A stretch of 64,000 nucleotides of DNA from an uncultured Bacteroidales bacterium (GTDB lineage Bacteria > Bacteroidota > Bacteroidia > Bacteroidales > UBA932). Positions 1-8,069 of the stretch are shown piece by piece. The first letter of the stretch is position 1, and each line of letters opens with the position of its first letter. The position numbers and the translations under genes are program-made. Under the pieces are notes generated by a model, which worked only from the letters and a program-made list of their open reading frames with translations, was not told the DNA's origin and ran no database searches. The DNA lies in assembly GCA_944322565.1 (NCBI GenBank), contig CALUPG010000001.1, positions 1 to 64,000 of the forward strand, written 5' to 3'.

Positions 1-77
1 TTATAGGGTTTGAGCAGGGTTTGTCATGCCCGATTGTTAAATTTTTAAATTTTCGGTTAAAATTTACCGAAGTATTG
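1..77. repeat. 77-bp direct repeat, left copy
   Basis: Identical base for base to 16397-16473; the match stops at 78 versus 16474. The left limit is unknown because the window starts here. Inside is an inverted repeat, TTCGGT (52-57) and ACCGAA (66-71), in a very AT-rich stretch. The right copy lies just upstream of the carboxyltransferase promoter, so that copy probably sits in the native location and the two copies frame the island. Confidence 0.95.
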
Positions 78-143
78 GATAAAATTATAAATGCTGAAAT
101 CCGGATACTGTTCCCCAAAGTGTGTCTGAGATAGAGGAATAAA

Positions 144-209
144 AAAGTCTACAGATTTTTTAGATTTGTAAAAGCAAAAAGAAACAAAACTAAAAATGGA
201 GTAGACTTT
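144..209 (+). promoter_or_regulatory. Transposase promoter inside an inverted repeat
   Basis: A Bacteroidetes -7 box, TAGATTTG, lies at 161-168. It is enclosed by 9-bp inverted repeats, AAAGTCTAC (144-152) and GTAGACTTT (201-209). The right arm ends just before an ATG at 210 that opens a peptide beginning MDFTKEQ, the usual start of this transposase family. No good -33 box was found. Confidence 0.5.
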
Positions 210-351
210 ATGGATTTTACAAAGGAACAAGTTCCGGTGGAACCGGCACTGCCGGCAGCACCTCAGCATAGTTGAAGCAAGCTTCACTCTGCATTCGGTT
301 TGCACGGCAGTTTCCGAGCTAATATGCAAGCATACGGAGAAAGAAAACGGG

Positions 352-1455
352 TTGCAGGACCTGATGGAGATAATGCTTGAGAGCCTGATGGTGTCAGAGC
401 GCAGGGAATATCTGCGAGAGGAGGGTCTTTCCGGGAACAAGTGCAACGGGTACCGTCCCGGTCGTACCTATGGTCATGGGCGGACATTGACATTCCGTAT
501 TCCGCGTGACAGGTACGGCAACTTCCATACCCGGATATTGGCCATACTCCGGGACCATGAGGAGGAGTGCGAGCGCCTTGCAGGCACACTCTACACCAAG
601 GGTCTGACGCAGGAGCAGATCGGGGAAGTATTCAACGACATCTACGGGGAGCATTACAGCAAGGCGAGCATATCGCGGATGCTGGATTATCTGCGCAAGG
701 ATGTGACGGAATGGCTGGGGCGGTCCCTGGAGAGCTATTATCCGGTGGTGTTCATCAACTGCGTGCACATCAAGATCCACCGGAAGCGGAGTGTAGATAC
801 GGAAGCCTTTTATGTGGTCCTTGCGGTGAAGGAGGACAAGACCAGGGAAGTGCTCGGGATCTTCAACAAGCCCACGGAAAGCGCCCTGGGTTGGGGCGAG
901 ATGCTGAATGACCTGCGAGAGCGGGGTGTCTGCAGGATAGGCCTCATATGTGCAGACGGACTCAGGGGACTGGAGGACGTCATCAGCGAGGTGTTTCCCG
1001 GCACGAAGCTCCAGAGGTGCACCACCCACCTGAAGCGCAATATCATCAGTGATGTGCGCAACGGCGACAAGGGGGATGTCGCAGAGGATCTGCGGCAGGT
1101 GTTCCGTACCGGGGACAGGAACTATACTGTGGAGCAGGCATGGAGCGAGTGGCAGAGGTTCTGCTCCCAATGGGGCAGGTACTACAGGAGCATCCGCAAG
1201 CGCGGCGAGGACGCCTCCTACAAGGCGTATTTCACATACCTGAACTACGACCACCGCATCCAGTCGATGATATACACCACGAACTGGATAGAGCGGCTGC
1301 AGAAGGACTTCCGGAGGGTCACGAGGATGCGCGGCGCAATGCCCAACGAGGAGTCCGTCATCCTGCTCATGGGAAAGACGGCCATGGACAAGAAGTCATA
1401 CCTGAGGCAGGTGCCCAGAATCGATCTTGACAAGGACCTGTTCCCGGACGAATAA
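352..1455 (+). CDS. IS256-family transposase, probably inactive
   Basis: This is a DDE transposase of the IS256 (mutator) family, which cuts and rejoins the IS ends. The catalytic core is recognisable: an ICADGL motif carries the second Asp, and NWIERL followed by PNEES carries the Glu. At residue 136 (codon 757-759, AAC), where the family has the first catalytic Asp (pattern F-I-D-x-x-H-I-K), Asn is present; one G-to-A change explains it. The open frame can only start at TTG 352. The family-like start MDFTKEQ is in another frame at 210 and stops at 273-275, so a frameshift has probably removed the native N-terminus. Both changes point to a dead copy. Family assignment is firm; inactivity is inference. 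Confidence 0.85.
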   Translation: MQDLMEIMLESLMVSERREYLREEGLSGNKCNGYRPGRTYGHGRTLTFRIPRDRYGNFHTRILAILRDHEEECERLAGTLYTKGLTQEQIGEVFNDIYGEHYSKASISRMLDYLRKDVTEWLGRSLESYYPVVFINCVHIKIHRKRSVDTEAFYVVLAVKEDKTREVLGIFNKPTESALGWGEMLNDLRERGVCRIGLICADGLRGLEDVISEVFPGTKLQRCTTHLKRNIISDVRNGDKGDVAEDLRQVFRTGDRNYTVEQAWSEWQRFCSQWGRYYRSIRKRGEDASYKAYFTYLNYDHRIQSMIYTTNWIERLQKDFRRVTRMRGAMPNEESVILLMGKTAMDKKSYLRQVPRIDLDKDLFPDE

Positions 1456-1461
1456 AAAATG

Positions 1462-1489
1462 CTCATTGGCAGGCGCGCCTGCCAATGAG
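1462..1489. repeat. 28-bp perfect palindrome after the transposase
   Basis: A perfect palindrome with 14-bp arms and no loop, centred on GGCGCGCC, begins 6 bp after the transposase stop codon. No T-run follows on the plus strand, so it is not a typical intrinsic terminator. It could be a cruciform end structure of the IS or block read-through. Confidence 0.8.
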
Positions 1490-1505
1490 GTAACGGATAA
1501 ATTGA

Positions 1506-1513
1506 TATATTTG
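1506..1513 (+). promoter_or_regulatory. -7 box ahead of the receptor-peptide operon
   Basis: TATATTTG fits the Bacteroidetes -7 consensus TAnnTTTG. A start about 7 bp downstream would leave a leader of roughly 90 nt before ATG 1609. The box is inside or at the edge of the IS right end, so the IS may supply the promoter. No matching TTTG was found 19-20 bp upstream. Confidence 0.45.
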
Positions 1514-1608
1514 CATAACTAAAAGGTCTGAAGGCTTACTCCGGACACACTGTTTGAAACACTACCGAAATCCGGAATTCTGTTTCAGGAATATTGAATC
1601 TTATCTGA

Positions 1609-3696
1609 ATGCCTATGGTCTCTCTTTCAATTGTTCTTTTTCTTGCTTCGTTGCCATCTATGATATCTGCGTCAGATTTAGCGGTGGAAAAGACACAGAC
1701 GGATACATTGCGGAATTCGATAGTGACTGCATCCCGTGTCATAAGGAGTTCGGACAAGACTATGTATGTAATCCGGGAAGCAGACAGGCTAAAGTCATAC
1801 GACATATACTCTTTGCTTGATCAGATTCCAAATGTCAGCCACGACAACATTACAGACAAGATGACCGTAAACGGCAGAGACGAGATTGCATATGTTGTCG
1901 ACGGTGTGGAGGTAGCCTGCCAGGAACTTAAAGCCCTGGCTCCGGCACAGGTAAGGAGTATCAGTATCATTCATGCGCCGAAAGGGAAATATGTCTCACG
2001 TGGTATCCGTTATGTGATAGAAGTCCAGAAGAAAAAGGAAAACGGTCTTCTGCTTGATGTCAGGAACTCGCTTTTCATAGTCCCTGAGAATGTACGGGCA
2101 ACGGCAAACGAACAGCCTGGGGTCAGCATGCAGTATTCGAGGGACAAACTTAACATAAATGCAGGATATGTGTTCGGGGATATACGCTGGGGATATGACA
2201 GATATGAAAGACGCAGGCTCCCGGGCGGGACTGAATATGCCAGCAGCACGACCGCGGCGGACGGACCTGAAGAACTCACATCCACACAAGGGCATTCTGC
2301 ATATCTGAGGGCTTCATATGATGTCACTGAAAGACACAATCTCTCCGTTGTGGCATCATACTCCCGGAATGACATCAGCAAGGTAAATACCGCCTTTCTG
2401 GAAAATACAGCTACGGGAATGTCTTTCAAGGAAATGTCCCGGACCGGATGTGCCGAGGACAACATGGCCGCGAGCCTGACATATAATGCGGTCCTGTCGG
2501 AGAAAATGTCCATGAGCGTGTCCACAAACTGGAACCGCCTGTATTCTCCGAAAAGCTACTCCTACATGTACAATGATGTTCTGGAAGAATTTACAGACTA
2601 TGGTAGGAGCAAGGACTATTCGTTCCAGAACATAGATTTTTCATACGGGATTACCGATGCCGTATCATTGAATTTCGGAGCGAACAATATCTACAACAGA
2701 TACCACATTCAGGACAGCAGGACCGGCCGCACTGTCCTTGATAGGAAATCGATTCGGTCCGACATCTACGGATATGTCACATGGGGCATCAGGAAGGATC
2801 TGGCACTTAACGGAGGCATATCGGCAGGCTATGTCAGAGACGATGGGACCGGCTCCCTCTATGTGGCCCCGCTGTTGTCCCTGACATATTATCCCGAATC
2901 TATTTTCAGCCTTGCGGCGACATACAGCATCGAACCTTCGTATCCTACACGTGACGAACTGGATCCGGTCTTGCGTCAGACAGGCCAGTACCTTTATATG
3001 CAGGGAAACCCGGAGCTGCCGTCATTGTCGCTTACACATTCTTTTCTCCTGCAGATGACATTCTGGAACAATCTCATGTTCACAAACTATTTCTCCGGTA
3101 CTTCCGGACAGGTATCGGAATATTATGTCAGGAGAGGAAATGACGTCGTTTCCACCTACACTCCGGCGACACAATTGTATAATATTACAGGCATTGAATA
3201 TGACTGGCAAATCAGCCCGAACTGGTCGTGGAAGAATTCCGTCCAGATGAATATCGCCAGGACCTTTAATGGAGAAACCGGTAACAGCAACATAGGTATC
3301 ATGGGCGAATCCTCCGTAGAGTATTTTTCACAAAAGCTAAAACTGTTTTCACAACTCAGATATTCCAGATCACTTTGGCGCATGCCGACCATACAGGGAT
3401 TTTCGGATACCGGCTTTGACATGTGGGACCTGACGGTAAACAAGTACCTTTTCAAAAACAGACTCGTCCTTTCCCTCAATTATTCAATACCGTTGAATGT
3501 CGGGGTCAGAAAGAGTCTGCAAAGCGAAATCAATACGCCTTTTTATTCCCGGCATGACGAGCTGGATCTCGGCATATATGACAATATGGTCATTTTCAGG
3601 TTATCATATCGTTTCGGCAAAGGGCACAGGACAAAAGTCATAGAGGACAACACAAGGTACGATAATGAAGCCGGCGATTCGCACGGCCTTCTATAA
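1609..3696 (+). CDS. TonB-dependent outer-membrane receptor paired with a GG peptide
   Basis: A 695-aa outer-membrane protein. Residues 1-22 look like a signal peptide (MPMVSLSIVLFLASLPS...). Residues about 30-150 form a plug-like domain: a helix-rich start (IYSLLDQIPNVS), then VNGRDEIAYVVDGVE and a strand ending in YVIEVQKKK. The remainder is aromatic and strand-rich and ends in a barrel-like C-terminus (FRLSYRFGKG). This fits the outer-membrane beta-barrel/TonB receptor families of Bacteroidetes (PF14905-like). There is no carboxypeptidase-like N-terminal extension and no SusD partner. The next gene, a small peptide, begins 12 bp downstream and is almost certainly co-transcribed. By context the receptor may export, bind or take up the mature peptide; that role is inferred. 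Confidence 0.8.
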   Translation: MPMVSLSIVLFLASLPSMISASDLAVEKTQTDTLRNSIVTASRVIRSSDKTMYVIREADRLKSYDIYSLLDQIPNVSHDNITDKMTVNGRDEIAYVVDGVEVACQELKALAPAQVRSISIIHAPKGKYVSRGIRYVIEVQKKKENGLLLDVRNSLFIVPENVRATANEQPGVSMQYSRDKLNINAGYVFGDIRWGYDRYERRRLPGGTEYASSTTAADGPEELTSTQGHSAYLRASYDVTERHNLSVVASYSRNDISKVNTAFLENTATGMSFKEMSRTGCAEDNMAASLTYNAVLSEKMSMSVSTNWNRLYSPKSYSYMYNDVLEEFTDYGRSKDYSFQNIDFSYGITDAVSLNFGANNIYNRYHIQDSRTGRTVLDRKSIRSDIYGYVTWGIRKDLALNGGISAGYVRDDGTGSLYVAPLLSLTYYPESIFSLAATYSIEPSYPTRDELDPVLRQTGQYLYMQGNPELPSLSLTHSFLLQMTFWNNLMFTNYFSGTSGQVSEYYVRRGNDVVSTYTPATQLYNITGIEYDWQISPNWSWKNSVQMNIARTFNGETGNSNIGIMGESSVEYFSQKLKLFSQLRYSRSLWRMPTIQGFSDTGFDMWDLTVNKYLFKNRLVLSLNYSIPLNVGVRKSLQSEINTPFYSRHDELDLGIYDNMVIFRLSYRFGKGHRTKVIEDNTRYDNEAGDSHGLL

Positions 3697-3708
3697 AACT
3701 TTTTTAGT

Positions 3709-3930
3709 ATGGTAAAAGAAGAACAAGAAGACAGTATGGTGAAGGAGAGTAGCCTGCTGGATGAAGCCATGAATCTCGAAATTCTTGGCCCTCAATCTCT
3801 TTCTGAGATTAGAGGAGGTATTAAGATTTACATTGTAAAGCAATGTAAAGACAAGCCATATGCAGATTGTTCTGTATTATGTTCTGCGAACAATCAAGTT
3901 GGATGTGGTTTATTATATAGCGGATGCTAA
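3709..3930 (+). CDS. Double-glycine leader, Cys-rich peptide precursor
   Basis: A 73-aa peptide. Residues 1-37 are an acidic, helix-prone leader ending in LSEIRGG, the pattern cleaved by C39 peptidases of peptide-exporting ABC transporters. The predicted core is residues 38-73: 36 aa with five Cys at 46, 54, 58, 66 and 73 (spacing 7, 3, 7, 6), the last being the C-terminal residue. The second ATG at 3736 (residue 10) would give a shorter leader; MVKEEQEDS and MVKESS look like a small duplication, so the start is uncertain. It lies 12 bp after the receptor and is followed by a strong terminator. No modifying enzyme, C39 transporter or immunity gene was seen in the window. It could be a bacteriocin, a RiPP or a signalling peptide. 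I do not recognise the core. Confidence 0.72.
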   Translation: MVKEEQEDSMVKESSLLDEAMNLEILGPQSLSEIRGGIKIYIVKQCKDKPYADCSVLCSANNQVGCGLLYSGC

Positions 3931-4417
3931 TATTAATCAAATAGGTAAATGCTTATTAGGTTAATGTTGATAGCACCCTAAAAAGTCAATGACTGTTAAC
4001 CACAAATCGCTCATTAGGATTTCTCAGTGTTGTAGGGCATTGGGAAATCCTTTATTTTTTCCATATAGAAAGGAATGATTGTCTCGTTTTTTTATTTCTG
4101 CAGGTTGCATGCATGTGTGTTTAATGATATTGTTGGATATTCCTGCATGGAGATTCTATATGTCAGGAGCAAATATGCATCAGAAACATAGAGGACGGTA
4201 GGCGGGTTTCTCTGCTGCTCGCGTAAGTATGTGTCCTTTCTTTTTGCGCGAAGGTAGGCTGTAGGCTCCGCAATTCTTGATAGCTGCTGGCTTTATTGGG
4301 GGCTTACTATTAAACTGTCAATAAGGATATGGCCTAAAAGGCGCATGATGATCTCGAAGTCAGGCGGGATGAGGATTGTTCAATTCCCGGGAGATGTAAA
4401 TCTTCGACATCTTCAAG
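3931..4417. other. Non-coding stretch between convergent genes
   Basis: About 490 bp between the peptide gene and the convergent barrel gene. It holds the terminator at 4016-4062. On the minus strand there are stop-interrupted open stretches (one starts MSKIYISREL), possibly the worn remains of a gene, but nothing I can identify. Confidence 0.6.
4016..4062 (+). terminator. Intrinsic terminator of the receptor-peptide operon
   Basis: AGGATTTC (4016-4023) pairs with GAAATCCT (4044-4051). The stem continues inward as CAGTG/CATTG with G-U pairs around an 8-base loop. A T-rich tract (TTATTTTTTCC) follows. The position, 86 bp after the peptide stop, defines a two-gene unit. Confidence 0.85.
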
Positions 4418-7288
4418 CTAATACTCTAACTGCTTCATCCCTTTTGACACTGCTGCAGTCTTGTTTTGATTTATTTTACCGAAGTTGAATGAGAGGCTAA
4501 AAAGGAGTGTCCGGCCAAGAACATTCGAGTATCTGTCTTCAACAAATTCGGCAGACACTGTACGCGTGAGATTGTTTGTCTGATTGAGGATATCAGCAAG
4601 CTTGAGCCCGAAAGTCACGGACTTTACTGTTTTGGAGAAGTTCATGTCCCATCTCAATTCCGGGGTACCGAAGCCGTCCGAAAAGCCCCGGTAGAAGACA
4701 TACGACAGTTTGTTGCCTATCTCCCATCCCTTGCCGAAGGTAAACAGGAGCTCAGTGCCGGAATTGAATGTCCAGGTATTCATATTGGCTGTTTTGTCAA
4801 GTGAATAGCGTGAAATGCTGTTCATGACAGAAGTAAAAACAGTACCGTTAAACCAACTGTTGTTGTACTTGAACCTGACATCCGCACCCCAGTCATAGGT
4901 CCGGGTCAGGCTCTCTTTGAATCCGCTCACTCCAGAATAGAATCTGTCGCCGTCGGCATTTCCCCAGAAGTCACCCATGAACGACTGGTAATCGAAGTTC
5001 ACGAGGTCGATGCCGGGTCTCCTTGCTTCAGCCTGATAACTGTGGCCTCTGTTCATTCCGAACTGTCCGGCGAAACTAAAGGTGAAGTTTTTCTCCCGTC
5101 CGAATGGCTGGTTCAGGAGCGCATAGGCGCTAACCGATACGTTCGGCTTTCCGGAATTGACCGGAACGGCATATCTGGTGCCGTTGTTGTCAAACCAGCT
5201 TGCAGAAACGATCCCGTTTCTTTCAAGGTCTCCCTGCACATAAGCCGTCAAGAATGTATATGTGGAATAGTTTATATAATCATAATATGCCATCAGATTG
5301 TTTTTGAAGCCTGACTTCAGGTAGATATTGCCTACCAAAATCCGCATGGGGTCGGTAATGTCCGGGGCCGGGATCATCATTCGGCTTGATACCGGGCTCG
5401 CCCCACCTGAATATTGCAGACTAAAATTACTGCCGTCCATATAATGGCTGTATGTCACGACCGGAGAGACATTCCATTTCCAGGTACTCTTTCCAGTAAC
5501 AGTCGTCCGTCCCAGATTTACAGCATGTGTCATGTCATTACGGGAGGACGCCCTTACGCCGAACTGCACCGTACTTGTGTCGTTGCTGTACTGCATCAGT
5601 ACGGTGGCATGTTCTTCATTGAATTTCCTGTGGGAAAAGCTTGTATAGAAGTCATTGCGTGTCCCGTGGATATCAAAGGCGTCCCGGTCGGCGGCACCGG
5701 AATTATGGATGCTGCCGATTGTCGCCTGCATACCCCACCGTCTGCCCAGAGGCTCATAGTAGAATATCTTCCCGTCAAGGTTCAGGGAGTTCTTACTGTC
5801 TTCATAATTCATGCTCTGGACGGAATTGTCGTTTTCATTCCCATCTGAAAGTCCTCCGCTGTAATTGAGACTGAAGCCGACACGTCTCCCCGTTTTGCCG
5901 AGATCTTTTCCGGTCACACCGATATGGCCGCTTGAGAAGAACTGGCCGTTGTCGGAGAAAGATGTCGCCGAAAGGGAGCTCAGCTGCGACCCTGTTGCGA
6001 TATCGGAGCTCGTAGAGAAGTTTGAACTGTTTACGCTGCTTTTTCTGAAGCTGAATCTCGGCTGTATCTCAACCAGCAGTTTGCCGTCCTGCTTTGACGC
6101 TTCAAAAGCCATGCTCAGCAGATCCTCTTTGCCGACGGCGTCTGAACCTCCATCCGTCAGGATGTCATTCGCCCCGTCGGTAAATGAAGTCCTGGAAAAG
6201 CGTTTCCTGTCATCTTTTACCCTATGCTTGTATATTGCAGAAACTGTTGTCTCAAAATGGTTTATGCGACTCGTATTGTAATTGGCGCCGGCCTGTACTG
6301 CTGTCAATATGCCTTCAAGTCCGGTGAAGTCATCTTCGGGTATTGCTGATGATGTCTGGCCCATACTTCCTTGTGTGTCATTGAAGGCGTTGGCTATCAG
6401 GACGACCTGGTCTTTCTCTCCATAGCCGGACAGCATTGCATTGCCTTCATAAAGGCCTTTGATGTCTTCTGTGAGCGGATTGCCATTCTTACCTGTCAGT
6501 ATGGCTCCTCCTCCGAGTTTGGCATTGCCGAACCAGCCTTTCTTGTACTCTTCTTTGATTTCCACATCCATTACGGTTTCCTTGCCGATTTCGGTGCTTA
6601 TGCCCAGCATCTGTTCTTCCTTGCTTTCCTGCTTGGAGACTTTGATACGCTCCACAATCTTGGCAGGCATGTTTTTCAGTGCCACGGATGGGTCATCGAA
6701 GAAGAAGGTCCTTCCTCCGACTGTGATCCTGCTGACTTTTTCTCCATTTACGGAGACGCTGCCGTCACTTTCCACCGTCATTCCGGGCATCTTCTTGAGA
6801 AGATCTTCAAGCATGGCATTCTCGCTTACTGTATATGACGATGCGCTGTAATAGATCGTGTCGTTCTGTATCATGATCGGATGCCCTGTCACCGTGATGG
6901 TTGCCGCATCTATCTGCTCCATGTTTTCTTCCAGCCCTATGGTGCCGAGGTCGAGGTCCCAACCGGGAGCGGATGAGATCTCAAACACCTTCTTGAATGT
7001 GAAGTAGCCTATATGCTCGGCATTCAGTTCGTATTGTCCTGGCGTCACATTGTCCATGACGGCTTTTCCGTTGGCGTCGGAAATGGTGAAGTTGGTGACT
7101 GTTGTGTCTCCTTTCGGGATGAGATATACTGATGCGTACGGTATGGGCTCTGCCGTCTTGGAGTCAAGGACAAACGCCTTGACTTTGACCGGCTCATATA
7201 TAATGGCATCAGATGTTGTCTGGGCATGGATTGATACGGAAAATAATGCCCAGATAATCGTAAGAATGTTTTTTCTTGTTGCACTCAT
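4418..7288 (-). CDS. TonB-receptor-like outer-membrane barrel protein with carboxypeptidase-like domain
   Basis: A 956-aa outer-membrane protein. It has an N-terminal signal peptide (about 1-22), a carboxypeptidase-regulatory-like beta domain (about 33-115, AFVLDSKTAEPIPYASVYL), a plug-like domain (about 130-250, MLEDLLKKMPGMTVESDGSV, then VNGEKVSRITVGGR), and a long aromatic beta-barrel. It matches the OMP_b-brl_3 (PF14905) type of Bacteroidetes. No SusD-like gene lies next to it, so polysaccharide uptake is unlikely. It is convergent with the receptor-peptide operon and may or may not belong to that system. Its start lies just inside the deletion edge of an IS4 remnant. The substrate is unknown. 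Confidence 0.8.
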   Translation of the reverse strand: MSATRKNILTIIWALFSVSIHAQTTSDAIIYEPVKVKAFVLDSKTAEPIPYASVYLIPKGDTTVTNFTISDANGKAVMDNVTPGQYELNAEHIGYFTFKKVFEISSAPGWDLDLGTIGLEENMEQIDAATITVTGHPIMIQNDTIYYSASSYTVSENAMLEDLLKKMPGMTVESDGSVSVNGEKVSRITVGGRTFFFDDPSVALKNMPAKIVERIKVSKQESKEEQMLGISTEIGKETVMDVEIKEEYKKGWFGNAKLGGGAILTGKNGNPLTEDIKGLYEGNAMLSGYGEKDQVVLIANAFNDTQGSMGQTSSAIPEDDFTGLEGILTAVQAGANYNTSRINHFETTVSAIYKHRVKDDRKRFSRTSFTDGANDILTDGGSDAVGKEDLLSMAFEASKQDGKLLVEIQPRFSFRKSSVNSSNFSTSSDIATGSQLSSLSATSFSDNGQFFSSGHIGVTGKDLGKTGRRVGFSLNYSGGLSDGNENDNSVQSMNYEDSKNSLNLDGKIFYYEPLGRRWGMQATIGSIHNSGAADRDAFDIHGTRNDFYTSFSHRKFNEEHATVLMQYSNDTSTVQFGVRASSRNDMTHAVNLGRTTVTGKSTWKWNVSPVVTYSHYMDGSNFSLQYSGGASPVSSRMMIPAPDITDPMRILVGNIYLKSGFKNNLMAYYDYINYSTYTFLTAYVQGDLERNGIVSASWFDNNGTRYAVPVNSGKPNVSVSAYALLNQPFGREKNFTFSFAGQFGMNRGHSYQAEARRPGIDLVNFDYQSFMGDFWGNADGDRFYSGVSGFKESLTRTYDWGADVRFKYNNSWFNGTVFTSVMNSISRYSLDKTANMNTWTFNSGTELLFTFGKGWEIGNKLSYVFYRGFSDGFGTPELRWDMNFSKTVKSVTFGLKLADILNQTNNLTRTVSAEFVEDRYSNVLGRTLLFSLSFNFGKINQNKTAAVSKGMKQLEY

Positions 7289-7293
7289 TCACT

Positions 7294-7301
7294 CAAATTT
7301 A
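7294..7301 (-). promoter_or_regulatory. -7 box directly before the barrel-protein start
   Basis: Minus-strand TAAATTTG lies 5 bp before the ATG at 7288-7286. A transcript starting about 7 bp downstream would be leaderless or nearly so. No -33 box was found at the normal spacing. Confidence 0.4.
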
Positions 7302-7312
7302 TATGTCTTCAG

Positions 7313-7477
7313 TCAGCTGTCTGTTGATATGGGCAAAAAACTCATCACCATGAACTGGTCACGACAATTGAATTTGATAGCATGCCGGTCACCTTTGTAG
7401 CGGTCGACACATTTCTTGAACTCGTATTCGTTAATGAGAGACATAATCTGAGCGAAGATTGTTTTTCCTTTGTTCAT
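7313..7477 (-). pseudogene. N-terminal fragment of an IS4-type transposase
   Basis: 54 codons starting MNKGKTIFAQIMSL and containing KFNCRDQFMVMSF match the start (DUF4372-type) of IS4-family transposases common in Bacteroidetes. After about residue 46 the likeness stops (LPISTDS, then TGA), so the rest of the gene is deleted. It differs from the intact IS4-family transposase at 15167-16246. The upstream IS end remains at about 7478-7606. Confidence 0.75.
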
Positions 7478-7606
7478 GGCTTGCGGATAACCTCTTGATG
7501 GCTACCGCAAAGTTACTGATGTTCTAATCGAAAAATTTTCTGATGCTTGTAACTTATTGATGTTTAATAATTAAAACATTGTCGGAGAATTTTTCTCCGG
7601 ACACTA
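7478..7606 (-). mobile_element. End of the IS4-type remnant
   Basis: The leader of the transposase fragment runs up to an inverted repeat, GTCGGAGAA/TTCTCCGGAC, at about 7580-7602. This repeat abuts the truncated MBL gene, whose stop codon (7606-7604) falls inside the junction sequence. I take it as the IS terminus; the exact base of insertion is not known. Confidence 0.55.
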
Positions 7607-8038
7607 GTGTTTCTTATTTATTTCCGTAACTAAACAAGCGGCATCTACTCCGTTTGTTTTATGGTTGTTCTCATCTACAATAGGGGGAAGAAATTTCATT
7701 GCAGCATCTAACTTTTTTCTTATTTCATCGTTTAATGGCTGTGGATTATCCGTTTGAGGCTGGAAACCGTTAAACAAAATCTGATTGATTTGTAAGTGTT
7801 CTGATTCTATGTCTCGCAAAAGTTTTACAATGCCATTTGTATGATCTGCGTCTATATGCGTAATTATAAGGGTATCTATTTTTGATCCTAATTCGCTATA
7901 TATAAAGTGCTTAATCTCAGGAGTCAGAACATTGCAATCTACCATTATATGAAAACTATCTCCTACTTGTTCGTCCCTCAAAATTAAAAAAAGACAATCT
8001 CCTGCACCTGATTCAAATGTTTTAAATGTTGCCTGCAT
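7604..8038 (-). pseudogene. Metallo-beta-lactamase-fold hydrolase, 3' end lost to an IS
   Basis: A 144-aa product with the N-terminal half of an MBL-fold hydrolase: a leading GAGDCLFLILRD strand, MVDCN, and the metal motif THIDADHTNG, a variant of HxHxDH. Full-length relatives in defence neighbourhoods are normally over 300 aa, so the C-terminal metal ligands are missing. The break coincides with the IS4-type remnant. It is the last gene of the XRE-mod-res-AlbA_2 operon, 31 bp after the AlbA_2 gene. The fragment is unlikely to be catalytic. Confidence 0.75.
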
Positions 8039-8069
8039 ATTCTTTTCATGCCCTTTAATTAAGATTATG

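Larger units (their letters stand above)
119..1551 (+). mobile_element. IS256-family insertion element, approximate limits
   Basis: The transposase gene is flanked by short inverted ends: AGTGTGTC near 119-126 and its complement GACACACT at 1544-1551. The match weakens further in, so the true ends may lie some bases outward. No clean 8-9 bp target duplication was found. A 10-bp direct match (96-105 and 1567-1576) lies 13-15 bp outside the candidate ends and may be coincidental. Confidence 0.5.

Noticed and set aside
210..352. Programmed ribosomal frameshift for the IS256 transposase
   Set aside because: The family is not known for it, and no slippery run with a following hairpin was seen; mutation is simpler.
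394..1254. Long open frame opposite the IS256 transposase
   Set aside because: It mirrors the codon pattern of the transposase on the other strand and encodes no recognisable domain.
96..1576. 10-bp direct repeat GAAATCCGGA at 96-105 and 1567-1576 as IS256 target duplication
   Set aside because: It lies 13-15 bp outside the best terminal repeats and is one or two bases longer than usual for the family; the core TCCGGA is self-complementary, so the match may be chance.
4150..4417. Possible minus-strand gene fragment starting MSKIYISREL
   Set aside because: Stops interrupt it several times and no family likeness was found.
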